Shown: piece after piece, positions 1 to 8,035 of the stretch
Layout: each line of letters starts with the position of its first letter
Numbering within the stretch: the stretch's first letter is position 1
Origin: ZC4RG17 sp036380875
GTDB lineage: Bacteria > Actinomycetota > Acidimicrobiia > Spongiisociales > ZC4RG35
Length of the DNA stretch: 64,000 nucleotides
Direction of reading: 5' to 3'
Assembly: GCA_036380875.1 (NCBI GenBank)
Contig: DASVDX010000022.1
Location: 21,752 to 85,751 of the forward strand
Notes under the pieces: model-generated
Seen by the model: only the letters and a program-made list of their open reading frames with translations
What the model was told of the DNA's origin: nothing
Databases searched by the model: none
Translations under genes and position numbers: made by a program

Positions 1-159
1 GAGTTCGGGATCCCCGCGGTCATCGGAACGTCCGTCGCCACGTCGCGGATCGAGTCGGGAGACAAGTTGCGCGTGAACGGATCGACCGGTGTGGTGGAGA
101 TCCTCGGCGCCGACCACCAGGAGCGCGAGGCCCCCGCCAGCGACCTGTTCACTACATGA
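1..159 (+). CDS. PEP-utilising enzyme mobile (phosphohistidine) domain, C-terminal end only
   Basis: The first 52 codons in frame 1 encode the end of a swivelling phosphohistidine domain. FGIPAVIGT followed by SGDKLRVNGSTGVVEI is the segment that normally follows the TSHxAxxAR phosphohistidine motif in PEP synthase, PPDK and rifampicin phosphotransferase. The catalytic histidine itself lies upstream of the window. The stop codon overlaps the GntR start (ATGA at 156-159). The ATP-grasp half of the same kind of enzyme is encoded separately at 863-1807, so this looks like one subunit of a split phosphotransferase. The family call is fairly sure; the substrate is unknown. Confidence 0.7.
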   Translation, partial: EFGIPAVIGTSVATSRIESGDKLRVNGSTGVVEILGADHQEREAPASDLFTT

Positions 160-866
160 CCGCAGAACGAGACGAAATCGAGCGAGACGACTTCGGACGC
201 GAGGACCTCAACCGCGAGGTCCTCAGCGTTCAGGTGAAGGACCGGATCCTGCAGTGGATCATGGAGGGCGAGTTGCCGCCAGGCTCCCGCATCGTCGAGA
301 CGCGGGTGGCCCGCCGCCTCGGGGTCAGCCAGGCCCCGGTCCGGGAGGCGCTGAGGGACCTCGCCAGCGTCGGCATCGTCCAGGTGGAGCCCTATAGGGG
401 AGCGTTCGTTCGCGAGCCGAGCCGTGAGGAGCTCGTCGAGGCGATGACCCTGCGGGGGGAGCTCGAAGCGCTCGGCGCCCGATGGGCGGTGGAGCGCATC
501 ACCGACGAGGACCTGGCCGAACTGCGGTGGCTGATCGGCGCCATGGAGGAAGCCGCCGAAGCCCACGACACCCACGCTCACGCCCTCCACAACACGAGAT
601 TCCACCAGCGGATCATGGAAGCCTCCGGCAATCGCTCGTTGTTGTGGGTGTGGTCGCTCCTCGAGCCCATGGCCCGCACCTACTACACGGCCGCCGTGTC
701 GGGGGCAGACCTCGGCTGGCTCGGCCGCCGGCACGTAGCGATTCTCGAGGCGCTCGAGTCCCGTGACGCCGAGAAGGTGGCCGACGTGATGCGGGCCCAC
801 GCCATGGAGGCCGAAGAGATCGTTCTGTCCCACTACCCCGACACTGAAGGAGGAGACCCGCGGTGA
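156..866 (+). CDS. GntR-family regulator, FadR/FCD subfamily
   Basis: This 236-residue protein has a winged helix-turn-helix at about residues 22-90 (PGSRIVETRVARRLGVSQ, then PVREALRDL) followed by an all-helical FCD ligand domain. The FCD metal-binding pattern is visible as HNTRFH, RRH and RAH, with the histidines in the expected helices. Such regulators usually respond to organic acids or sugar acids and control the adjacent operon. The ATG overlaps the stop of the upstream phosphohistidine gene, and its own stop overlaps the next start (GTGA), so it is translationally embedded between two subunits of one enzyme. Its likely targets are this operon and perhaps the divergent minus-strand cluster. 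The operator is not certain. Confidence 0.9.
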   Translation: MTAERDEIERDDFGREDLNREVLSVQVKDRILQWIMEGELPPGSRIVETRVARRLGVSQAPVREALRDLASVGIVQVEPYRGAFVREPSREELVEAMTLRGELEALGARWAVERITDEDLAELRWLIGAMEEAAEAHDTHAHALHNTRFHQRIMEASGNRSLLWVWSLLEPMARTYYTAAVSGADLGWLGRRHVAILEALESRDAEKVADVMRAHAMEAEEIVLSHYPDTEGGDPR

Positions 867-1807
867 CCACCCAGGCAGACGCCATCCTGTGGTTCGACCA
901 CGCCGACTGCCGGCGTGTCGAAGTCGCCGGCGGCAAGGGTGCCAGCCTGGCATCGATGACCGCCTTGGGGCTCCCGGTTCCGCCTGGATTCCTGGTGCCG
1001 GCTTCGGCACTCGACCGGGCGCTGCACCAATCCGGCCACGCCTCCGAGATGCTCTCGGTCCTCTCCTCGATCAAGGGGGAGAACGACGTCGAGCCCGCCT
1101 CGGAGCAGCTGCAGAGGCTCGTGCTGGACTCCCCGATCACCGGAACGCTGGCCGAAGCCATCGCCGATGCCTACGAGAGCCTCGATCAGGGCGGCGGGGT
1201 GGCGGTCCGCTCGAGCGCCTGTGCCGAAGACGGGGAGGTGGCCAGTTACGCCGGCCAGCAGGACACCTACCTCAACGTGAGAGGCGCCGACCAGGTGCTC
1301 CACTACGTCAACCGTTGCTGGGCCTCGTTCTTCGGGACCCGTGCCCTCTTCTACCGCCGTCTCAAGGGGTCGCTCCAGGACCTGGGGATGGCCGTCGTCG
1401 TTCAACGCCAACTCGACGCCGACAAGGCGGGCGTCATGTTCACGATCGACCCGGTTCGGCGCCGCCGCGACCAGCTTCTCATCGAGGCGGCGTGGGGCCT
1501 GGGCGAGGCTGTCGTCTCCGGGGCGGTGATCCCTGACCAATACATCGTGGCCCGGGACGGCCGGCTCAAGAAGGCGCAGGTGTCGCGCCAGGACAAGATG
1601 GTCGTGCGCCGGGCCGACGGAGGGACGGAAGAGGTCGAGCTCTCCGAGGATCAGGCGACCAGCCAGGTCCTGGACGAAGCCGAACTGTCCCAGCTCGTCG
1701 AGCTGGGGCTGCGGGCCGAAGAGATCTTCGGCGGTCCCCAGGACGTGGAGTGGGCGTTCGAGAACGGAAGCCTCTACCTCCTCCAGTCCCGCCCTGTGAC
1801 CGCCTGA
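863..1807 (+). CDS. PEP/pyruvate-binding ATP-grasp domain protein (split PEP-synthase-like enzyme)
   Basis: This 314-residue protein matches only the N-terminal nucleotide-binding half of PEP synthase and PPDK. It has GGKGASLASM near the N-terminus, the AVRSSACAEDGE loop, then GVMFTIDP, EAAWGLGEAVVSGAVIPD and a terminal DVEWAFENG plus LLQSRPVT. Full-length PEP synthases are about 800 residues, so the phosphohistidine and PEP domains are missing here. A mobile domain ends at 159, upstream. The GTG start overlaps the GntR stop. The two-polypeptide layout resembles phenylphosphate synthase, where ATP-binding and phosphohistidine parts are separate subunits. Phosphorylation of a small hydroxylated substrate is therefore plausible but inferred. 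Confidence 0.85.
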   Translation: MTTQADAILWFDHADCRRVEVAGGKGASLASMTALGLPVPPGFLVPASALDRALHQSGHASEMLSVLSSIKGENDVEPASEQLQRLVLDSPITGTLAEAIADAYESLDQGGGVAVRSSACAEDGEVASYAGQQDTYLNVRGADQVLHYVNRCWASFFGTRALFYRRLKGSLQDLGMAVVVQRQLDADKAGVMFTIDPVRRRRDQLLIEAAWGLGEAVVSGAVIPDQYIVARDGRLKKAQVSRQDKMVVRRADGGTEEVELSEDQATSQVLDEAELSQLVELGLRAEEIFGGPQDVEWAFENGSLYLLQSRPVTA

Positions 1808-1809
1808 TC

Positions 1810-2649
1810 GTGTTCGGTTACGCCCGACCCGAGTCACTTCCCGAAGCCCTCGAGCTCGTCGGCGCCGGGGCCCGCCCGCTCGCCGGCGGCACCGATCTCT
1901 TGGTCGGTCTGAGAAAAGGCAAGTTCACCGCGGACCGGGTGGTCGACCTGAAGGCGATCACGGAGCTCCAGCCAGCGATCTACGAGACCCATGGCGGTTG
2001 GGAGATCACCGCCGGCACGGTGATGAGTGACATCGTCGACCACCCGGGCGTCCGGGCGAGATATCCGGCGCTGGTCCAGGCGGCATCTGCGGTCGGCTCT
2101 ATCCAGATCCGCAACCGGGCGACGCTGGCCGGCAACGTGTGCAACGCCTCTCCCGCCGCCGACACGGCTCCGCCGCTCCTCGTCTACGACGCCTCCGTCG
2201 TGGTCGCGGGGGCCGACGGCGAGCGCACGATCTCGCTCGTCGACTTCTTCGTGGGTCCCGGCCAGACAGCCCTCCTCCCCGGCGAGCTGGTGACCCGTCT
2301 GGTGCTGCCGCCTCCCACACGGTCCGCCGCGTTCGCCCGCCTCACCCGGCGGCGAGGCGTCGACCTGGCGACGGTGAGCGTGTGCTGCGGGGTGGGTGAC
2401 GACGGCAGTGTCCGCTTCGCCCTCGGCGCCGCCGGACCGCGGCCGCTCGTGGTGGAGGACACAAGCGGGACGTTGGCGGACCCCGCCGCTCCGGAAGGGG
2501 ATGTCAGCGGCCGCATCGGCGAGCTCCTCGCAGTCGCCACTCCGATCTCCGATGTTCGCGCCGGCGCCGACTACCGCCGGGCGATGCTCGAAGTCCTCGC
2601 CCACCGGACTCTCGAGGCAGCGTTGGCCCAGAGGGAGGAGCGGCGATGA
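1810..2649 (+). CDS. FAD-binding subunit of a molybdenum hydroxylase (CoxM/XdhB type)
   Basis: This protein of about 279 residues carries the FAD-binding fold of the xanthine dehydrogenase family: ARPLAGGTDLLVGLR near residue 25, IRNRATLAGNVCNASPAAD in the middle, and a CO-dehydrogenase flavoprotein C-terminal domain. The frame is open from 1750, but that region overlaps the previous gene. GTG at 1810 gives the family's usual N-terminus (FGYARPESLPEALEL) just after the preceding stop. The subunit passes electrons from the 2Fe-2S subunit to the terminal acceptor. It overlaps the next gene by four bases (ATGA). Confidence 0.9.
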   Translation: MFGYARPESLPEALELVGAGARPLAGGTDLLVGLRKGKFTADRVVDLKAITELQPAIYETHGGWEITAGTVMSDIVDHPGVRARYPALVQAASAVGSIQIRNRATLAGNVCNASPAADTAPPLLVYDASVVVAGADGERTISLVDFFVGPGQTALLPGELVTRLVLPPPTRSAAFARLTRRRGVDLATVSVCCGVGDDGSVRFALGAAGPRPLVVEDTSGTLADPAAPEGDVSGRIGELLAVATPISDVRAGADYRRAMLEVLAHRTLEAALAQREERR

Positions 2650-3122
2650 CCCCGCAGACGATGAACATCACCCTGGTCGTCAACGGCCAGCACCATTCCC
2701 TCGACGTCGCCGTCCATCACTCGCTGCTCGACGTGCTCCGCAACGACCTGGACCTGACCGGGACGAAGGAGTGCTGTGCCGAAGGCGAGTGCGGCGCCTG
2801 CACGGTGCGGATGGACGAAAAGGCCGTCAACGCCTGCCTGGTCCTCGCCGTGGAGGCCGACGGAAGAGACATAACCACCATCGAAGGTCTGGCGACTGAA
2901 GACCATCTGAGCCCGGTGCAGCAGGCCTTCCTCGAGGAGGGGGCGGTCCAATGCGGCTTCTGCATCCCGGGAATGGTCATGTCGGCCGCCTATCTCCTCG
3001 AACACAACGACGCGCCCACCGAGGAGGAGATCCGCGAAGCCCTCTCCGGCAACCTGTGCCGGTGCGCCGGCTACAAGCGGATCGTGCGGGCGGTGCAGCG
3101 GGCGGCGGAGGCGGGTAGATGA
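2646..3122 (+). CDS. 2Fe-2S subunit of a molybdenum hydroxylase (CoxS/XdhC type)
   Basis: The protein is 158 residues long, the normal length for this subunit. It has a plant-type ferredoxin cluster motif (CCAEGECGACTV with a later Cys at about residue 62) and a second helical 2Fe-2S domain with CGFC and CRCAGY. It relays electrons between the molybdopterin subunit and the FAD subunit. The start overlaps the FAD-subunit stop and its own stop overlaps the start of the large subunit, so the three are translationally coupled in the order M-S-L. Confidence 0.95.
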   Translation: MTPQTMNITLVVNGQHHSLDVAVHHSLLDVLRNDLDLTGTKECCAEGECGACTVRMDEKAVNACLVLAVEADGRDITTIEGLATEDHLSPVQQAFLEEGAVQCGFCIPGMVMSAAYLLEHNDAPTEEEIREALSGNLCRCAGYKRIVRAVQRAAEAGR

Positions 3123-5380
3123 CGACAGGAAACGTCGGCCGGCCCGCAGGACGCATCGGCGGACTCGACCGGGTCACCGGCCGCCAGCGTTACGTTGCCG
3201 ACCTCCGCCTCGACGACGCCCTCCACGTGAAGCTCGTGACGCTGCCCTGTGCCCGGGCCTGGATCGTGGACATCGACACGTCGAAGGCATGGGAGGTGCC
3301 GGGCGTGCGGACGATCTTCACCGCCGCCGACCTGCCGGACCCCATGCCCCGCTACGGAGTCCACTACGACGACCGTCCCGTCCTGGCGGTGGGCGAGACC
3401 AAGTTCCACGGCGAGCCCGTGGCGGCGGTGGCCGCCGACACCCTCGACGCCGCCCAGCGAGCCGCCGCCCTCGTGCAGGTCCAGTACGAGGAACTGCCCC
3501 CGGTCCTCGATGTGCGGGCTGCCCTCGACCCGGCGGCGCCGCTCGTCGTCGATCCCGTCCTGCGACCCGACGACCCTCTGGCGTCCACCAACATCCGCCG
3601 AGAGTTCCGTTACGCCTGGGGCGACGTCGACACGGCCACCGCGGACCTGGTGATCGAGAACACCTACACGTTCCCGATGGTCACCCATTTCGCCATCGAG
3701 CCGCACGGGTTCGTAGTCGCCGCCGACGAATCAGGCGTGACCGTGTGGAGTTCCATCCAGCACCCCTACATCCTCCAGCGGGTCATGGCCCGGGTCCTCG
3801 GGTTGCCGCTGTCGAGAGTGAGGGTCATCGCCCCCGACCCCGGCGGGGCATTCGGCGGGAAGGGCTACCCGAAATTCGAGCCTCTCCTGGCCTACATGGC
3901 CATGGCCACCGGCCGCCCCTGCCGCCTCGTGCTCACGCTCGATGAGACGTTCCAGGCGGTGCGCCGCAACAACGCCGAGGTTCGTATACGCACCGGTTTC
4001 GACTCCGACGGCACGATCCGCTTCCAGGACATCGAAGCCGACTTCCTGATGGGAGCCTACGTCGACATCTCTGCCCGGGTGATCTCGAAGAGCAGCCACC
4101 TCGCTGCCGGTCCCTATCGCGTCCCCAACGCCCGCATCCTCGCCCGGGCACTGCATTCCCACACCCCGCCGAGCACGGCCATGCGCGGCTTCGGCACTCC
4201 TCAGTTCAGCTGGGCCCTCGAGCAGCAGATGGACGAGGCCGCCCGTCGCCTCGACATGGATCGACTGGAGATCCGCCTCCGCAACCTCGCCCGCAAGGGC
4301 GAAGAGTTCATCCCGGGAGACACCCCCGCCGACGGCGACTGGTTCGAGTCGGTCCGGAGAGCTGCCGACGCCATCGGCTGGGGTGAGCCTCTACCCGACG
4401 GCCGGGGGAGAGGGCTGGCCGTCGGCATCAAGTCCTCCGCGACGGCCGGGGCGGCCTACTCCATCCTGCGTTTCCTCTACGACGGGAGCGTGTTCGTGCT
4501 CGTCGGCACGTCCGACATGGGTCAGGGAGCGCGCACCATCCTCACTCAGATCGTCTCCGACGAACTGGGTGTGCCGCCCGAAGCCGTCAACGTCGTCATG
4601 GGCGACACCGCCGCGGCACCCTTCGATTACTCGACATCGGCGAGCCGCTCCACCGTTTTCATGGGCGGGTCGGTGATGCGCGGATGCGCCGAGTTGAAAG
4701 ACCAAGTTCGAGAGATGGCCGCCCGCCTGCGCGGCTGCGAGCCAGAGGAGATCGAGATCGACCGGGGCGTGGTCACGTTCCCCGGCGGCGAGCAGAAGGG
4801 GATCGTCGAGGTGGTCCAAGAAGGACTAGGCGCCGTCGGCGGCGAACTGATCGCCGTCGGGCTGATGCGGGGGGAGGCGGACCCGAATCACCCGATCGGG
4901 GGAAGGCCGTGGTTCTACGAGTTCAACTGCACGGCGGTCGAACTGGAAGTCGACCGCCGGACGGGCGAGGTTCTCATCCACAAGCATGTCACCGTGGCCG
5001 ACGTCGGAAAGGCCATCAACCCCCAGCACGTGGAGAGCCAGGACGAAGGGGCGGCGATCATGGGATTGGGGCACACGCTCATGGAGCACCTGGTGCTCGA
5101 CGAGCACGGGAGGATCGTGAACCTGGGAGCGCTCGACTATCGGATCCCCACCACCAAGGACATGCCGCTCGACCTCGAGTCGATCATCGTCGAAAACGGC
5201 GACGGGCCCGGACCTCACGGCGCCAAGGGAGTGGGTGAGGGAGGGCTCTTGTGCGTCGCCGCCGCGGTCGCTTCGGCGGTGACCGACGCGACTGGCGTTG
5301 TGATCCGCGACTTGCCGCTCACCCCCGAGCGGATCTGGCGGGCGATCAACGAGGTCACACGGTCCGAGGTTTCTCCCTGA
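3119..5380 (+). CDS. Molybdopterin-binding large subunit of a xanthine dehydrogenase-family hydroxylase
   Basis: The protein is 753 residues long, with the aldehyde oxidase/xanthine dehydrogenase a/b hammerhead at the N-terminus and Mo-cofactor domains after it. Visible motifs include GGAFGGKGY, AMRGFGTPQ, GTSDMGQGART and, near the C-terminus, GVGEGGL with the likely catalytic Glu. The RGFG loop is of the xanthine-dehydrogenase kind and not the AYxCSFR loop of true CO dehydrogenase, so a heterocycle or aldehyde is a likelier substrate than CO. Its 3' end overlaps the convergent PHP gene by 26 bp. No CoxD/XdhC-type maturation factor follows. Confidence 0.9.
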   Translation: MTTGNVGRPAGRIGGLDRVTGRQRYVADLRLDDALHVKLVTLPCARAWIVDIDTSKAWEVPGVRTIFTAADLPDPMPRYGVHYDDRPVLAVGETKFHGEPVAAVAADTLDAAQRAAALVQVQYEELPPVLDVRAALDPAAPLVVDPVLRPDDPLASTNIRREFRYAWGDVDTATADLVIENTYTFPMVTHFAIEPHGFVVAADESGVTVWSSIQHPYILQRVMARVLGLPLSRVRVIAPDPGGAFGGKGYPKFEPLLAYMAMATGRPCRLVLTLDETFQAVRRNNAEVRIRTGFDSDGTIRFQDIEADFLMGAYVDISARVISKSSHLAAGPYRVPNARILARALHSHTPPSTAMRGFGTPQFSWALEQQMDEAARRLDMDRLEIRLRNLARKGEEFIPGDTPADGDWFESVRRAADAIGWGEPLPDGRGRGLAVGIKSSATAGAAYSILRFLYDGSVFVLVGTSDMGQGARTILTQIVSDELGVPPEAVNVVMGDTAAAPFDYSTSASRSTVFMGGSVMRGCAELKDQVREMAARLRGCEPEEIEIDRGVVTFPGGEQKGIVEVVQEGLGAVGGELIAVGLMRGEADPNHPIGGRPWFYEFNCTAVELEVDRRTGEVLIHKHVTVADVGKAINPQHVESQDEGAAIMGLGHTLMEHLVLDEHGRIVNLGALDYRIPTTKDMPLDLESIIVENGDGPGPHGAKGVGEGGLLCVAAAVASAVTDATGVVIRDLPLTPERIWRAINEVTRSEVSP

Positions 5381-6278
5381 CCGCCGCCGGCGGCTCGTCC
5401 AACGGAACCAGCGTTCGCTGACGCTTCTCGAAACGCAGCCGATGGGTGTACCCCGCCTCGCGGGCGGCAGCCACCACCTCGGCATGACCCCAGGCGGCGT
5501 CGGCGGGCACGTGGGCGTCCGAGGCCAGCGTGATCGGAACACCGGCGTCGTGGAACATCTTCAGAAACCTCGGTCCCGGGTAGACCTCGGCAGCGGCCCG
5601 GCTCAGTCCGGCACTCGAGATCTCCACCGCGGTGCCGGTGGCGACGGCACCCTCGACGACCGGCTCGTAGAGGTCGTCGATGGGCCCATCGGGCCGGTAG
5701 CCGTTGCGCTTGATGATGTCGGCGTGAGCCAGCACGTCGACCATGCCGGAGGCGGCGAGCTGGGCCTCGAGGGCGAAGTACTGCTCGTAGACGGTCCGCA
5801 CGCCGCGGCGGGCGAACTCCTCGGCCACCAGGAATCGGTCGAACGACCAGGCGCCGATCCAGTGAACGGAGCCGATCAAGTAGTCCCAGGGGTAGTCGGC
5901 CAGCAGTTCGAGGACGGCTTCTTCGGTCCCGGGCTGGAAATCGACCTCGAGTCCCAGCTTCACGGGCAGCCCCCTGTCCTTGGCGTCGAGGACGACCTCG
6001 ACATATCGGTTGAGGGAGAGATTGCGCTCCTGGCGGATGAGATCGATCGCCCCGGCCCGCAAGTCCGGGTTGGGCTCGGACTCCCACCACTCGCCCAGCA
6101 CCGGCGCCGACTCCACACACCGGTAGAAGTGCTCGGTGAACCCCAACTCGGTGACACCCCTCTCCAGGGCGTGCTCCACGTACCGGTCGATATAGCCGGG
6201 CGGGTACTCGCCCGGCGGGGGAGCGTCCGAGCTGGGCCGATGGGTGTGGGGATGGAGGTGGAGGTGGTAGTCGCTCAT
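5355..6278 (-). CDS. PHP-domain phosphoesterase (histidinol-phosphatase-like)
   Basis: This 307-residue protein opens with DYHLHLHPHTH, a PHP-type metal-binding HxH motif. Later it has ELGFTEHF, LGLEVDF, YLIGSVHW, DVLAHAD and ITLASDAHVP, which are the usual PHP metal ligands in order. The family hydrolyses histidinol phosphate or other small phosphate esters. Here it is the last gene of a minus-strand catabolic run and not part of a his operon, so a substrate other than histidinol phosphate is likely. It starts 22 bp after the MBL gene and overlaps coxL-like DNA convergently. Confidence 0.85.
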   Translation of the reverse strand: MSDYHLHLHPHTHRPSSDAPPPGEYPPGYIDRYVEHALERGVTELGFTEHFYRCVESAPVLGEWWESEPNPDLRAGAIDLIRQERNLSLNRYVEVVLDAKDRGLPVKLGLEVDFQPGTEEAVLELLADYPWDYLIGSVHWIGAWSFDRFLVAEEFARRGVRTVYEQYFALEAQLAASGMVDVLAHADIIKRNGYRPDGPIDDLYEPVVEGAVATGTAVEISSAGLSRAAAEVYPGPRFLKMFHDAGVPITLASDAHVPADAAWGHAEVVAAAREAGYTHRLRFEKRQRTLVPLDEPPAAVREKPRTV

Positions 6279-6300
6279 CTAGTCGGCGCCGGGGCCCCCA

Positions 6301-7155
6301 TCACCCCTGTGTGAACTTGTCGTACAGGGAGGCGGCGTTGAGCGTCTGGATGTGGTCCATCATGTACTCCTGGCCGATGTCGACGGGGTAGCGATCCCGG
6401 AAGTGGACCCGCTCGATCGTCTCCTCCCGGCTCCAGCCCTTGGCCACCGCCGCCGCCACGGCTGCCTTCCACTCGAGGAGGACCGAGCGCTGCACCGCCA
6501 GATAGCTCAGGTCAGTCACCTCCCCGTGCCCGGGCACCAAGTACTCGACATCCAGTTGGCGGATGCGTTCCAGTGCGGCGAGCCACTGGTCGACGTCGGA
6601 GGTCATCAGCCATGTCTGGCAGTCCTTGAACACCGTGTCGCCGGTGAACACCACCCGCTCCTCGGGCACGTAGACGGCCACCTGGCCGGGAGTGTGGCCG
6701 GGGGTGTGGAGCAGTTGGAAGGTGCGGTCGCCGACGTGGAGAGTCAGGTCTCCGGTGAACACGATGTCGCCCTTGTTGGGGTCGGCGTAGTAGGTGTCCC
6801 GGTCGGGGAAGATCGCCTCTCCTTCGGGGTCGTCGGTGGGGATCGCCTCGAGGGCGTAGGCGTAGGGGTCGAGATCGGGCGTCGGGACCATGAAATTGTC
6901 GTAGACCCCCTTGTGGTGGACGACCTGGCCGGCGCCTTTGAAGAAGTAGTTCCCGAAGATGTGGTCGACGTGGTGCTCGGTGTTGATCAGGTAGCGGATC
7001 GGCCCATGGGACTCGGCTTCCTCCCGCATGGCGACAGCCCGGGTCGGCAACTGGGGGGTGTCGATCACGACCACCCCGTCGGAGGTCACCACGTAGCTGG
7101 GGTTGCAGCCACGCAGCGTGGTGTTCGTGTAGACCCGGTCGGTAACTCGTTGCAT
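6301..7155 (-). CDS. MBL-fold metallo-hydrolase
   Basis: The start is placed at the ATG giving MQRVTDRVYTNT, which has AGGAG about 10 bases upstream. The open frame extends further, but that part is out of family. The product is 284 residues. Metallo-beta-lactamase motifs are HTPGHTPGQ, VFTGDTVF and VPGHGEV. The first metal loop reads NTEHHVDHIFGN, where the usual THxHxDH has Glu in place of the first His. That variation occurs in some MBL hydrolases and could alter metal site 1. It lies between an SDR and a PHP phosphoesterase in one apparent operon, suggesting hydrolysis of a lactone or ester intermediate. Confidence 0.85.
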   Translation of the reverse strand: MQRVTDRVYTNTTLRGCNPSYVVTSDGVVVIDTPQLPTRAVAMREEAESHGPIRYLINTEHHVDHIFGNYFFKGAGQVVHHKGVYDNFMVPTPDLDPYAYALEAIPTDDPEGEAIFPDRDTYYADPNKGDIVFTGDLTLHVGDRTFQLLHTPGHTPGQVAVYVPEERVVFTGDTVFKDCQTWLMTSDVDQWLAALERIRQLDVEYLVPGHGEVTDLSYLAVQRSVLLEWKAAVAAAVAKGWSREETIERVHFRDRYPVDIGQEYMMDHIQTLNAASLYDKFTQG

Positions 7156-7178
7156 CTTCCGTGGTCTCCTGTCTCGGA

Positions 7179-7964
7179 TCACTGGGTGGCCGTGAGGCCG
7201 CCGTCGATCGTCAATATCTGTCCGGTGATGAACGACGAGGCGTCGGAGCAGAACAACAGGGTGGCTCCGATCAGGTCCTCGGTCACGCCCACCCGCCGGA
7301 GCGGGATCCGGTTCACGAGGCGGGCCTTGAACTCGGGATCGTCGAGGAGCATCGCCACCTGGGGGGTGTCGACGAAGGTGGGCGAGATGGCGTTGACGGT
7401 GATCCCGTAGCGGGCCCATTCGGTGGCCCATTGCCGGGTGAGGGAGTCGATGGCGCCTTTCGCCGCCACGTAGGCGGAGTAGCCGGCGTCGATTCCCAAC
7501 TGGCCGCGGACCGAGGAGATGTTGAGGACGCGGCCACCCCGGCCCCCGTCGATCATCGCCTTGACCGCCGCCTGGGTGGGGAGGATGGTGGAACGGACAT
7601 TGAGCTCGAAGATCCAGTCCCAGGCGTCCCGGGGGTACTCGTGGGCTGAATAGAGGACCTTCCCGGCGCCGCCGCCGACTGCGTTGACGATTATGTCCAC
7701 CCGCCCGAACTGGTCGAGGGTCTCGTCGATGGCGCGCTGCGCCTCCTCTTCGGACGTCATGTCCCCGACCACCCCGTGGGCGCGGGCGCCATCGGCGACC
7801 AACGACTTCGTGACCTCCTCGACCGTCTCGGGAGTGCGGCCGATGATCGTCACCGCCGCCCCCGCCTCGGCCAGTCCCGCCGCCAGGGCGGCGCCTATGG
7901 CGCCGTTTCCGCCCGGGACGACCGCCACGCGTCCTGTCAGGTCGAACCTATCCAGGTGCCCCAT
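7179..7964 (-). CDS. SDR-family oxidoreductase
   Basis: This classical short-chain dehydrogenase is 261 residues long. The cofactor loop reads GGNGAIGAAL in place of TGxxxGIG, still with three glycines. NAVGG, the catalytic Ser in NISSVRG, and YVAAK are present, with a proline-containing SPTFVDT segment after it. It resembles gluconate 5-dehydrogenase and 3-oxoacyl-ACP reductase-like catabolic SDRs. A strong ribosome-binding site (GGAGGAG) precedes the ATG. It is the first enzyme gene after the sugar importer, 71 bp downstream of the second permease, so oxidation of an imported polyol or sugar acid is plausible. Confidence 0.9.
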   Translation of the reverse strand: MGHLDRFDLTGRVAVVPGGNGAIGAALAAGLAEAGAAVTIIGRTPETVEEVTKSLVADGARAHGVVGDMTSEEEAQRAIDETLDQFGRVDIIVNAVGGGAGKVLYSAHEYPRDAWDWIFELNVRSTILPTQAAVKAMIDGGRGGRVLNISSVRGQLGIDAGYSAYVAAKGAIDSLTRQWATEWARYGITVNAISPTFVDTPQVAMLLDDPEFKARLVNRIPLRRVGVTEDLIGATLLFCSDASSFITGQILTIDGGLTATQ

Positions 7965-7984
7965 CGCTCCTCCGTGAGAAATGA

Positions 7985-7995
7985 TCGATTATCGA
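7985..7995. promoter_or_regulatory. Short AT-rich palindrome upstream of the SDR gene
   Basis: TCGAT-T-ATCGA is a perfect 5-bp inverted repeat 20 bases before the SDR start, in the only non-coding gap between the importer and enzyme genes. It could be an operator, for example of the GntR protein encoded at 156-866. The match is too short to be sure. Confidence 0.25.
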
Positions 7996-8035
7996 GAATG
8001 ACCCTACCCGGCGGATGTCGTGCCGGTCAAGGGAG

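Noticed and set aside
3119..5380. Mo subunit as aerobic carbon monoxide dehydrogenase (CoxL)
   Set aside because: The AYxCSFR active-site loop of form I CO dehydrogenase is absent. The loop is the RGFG type of xanthine dehydrogenase relatives.
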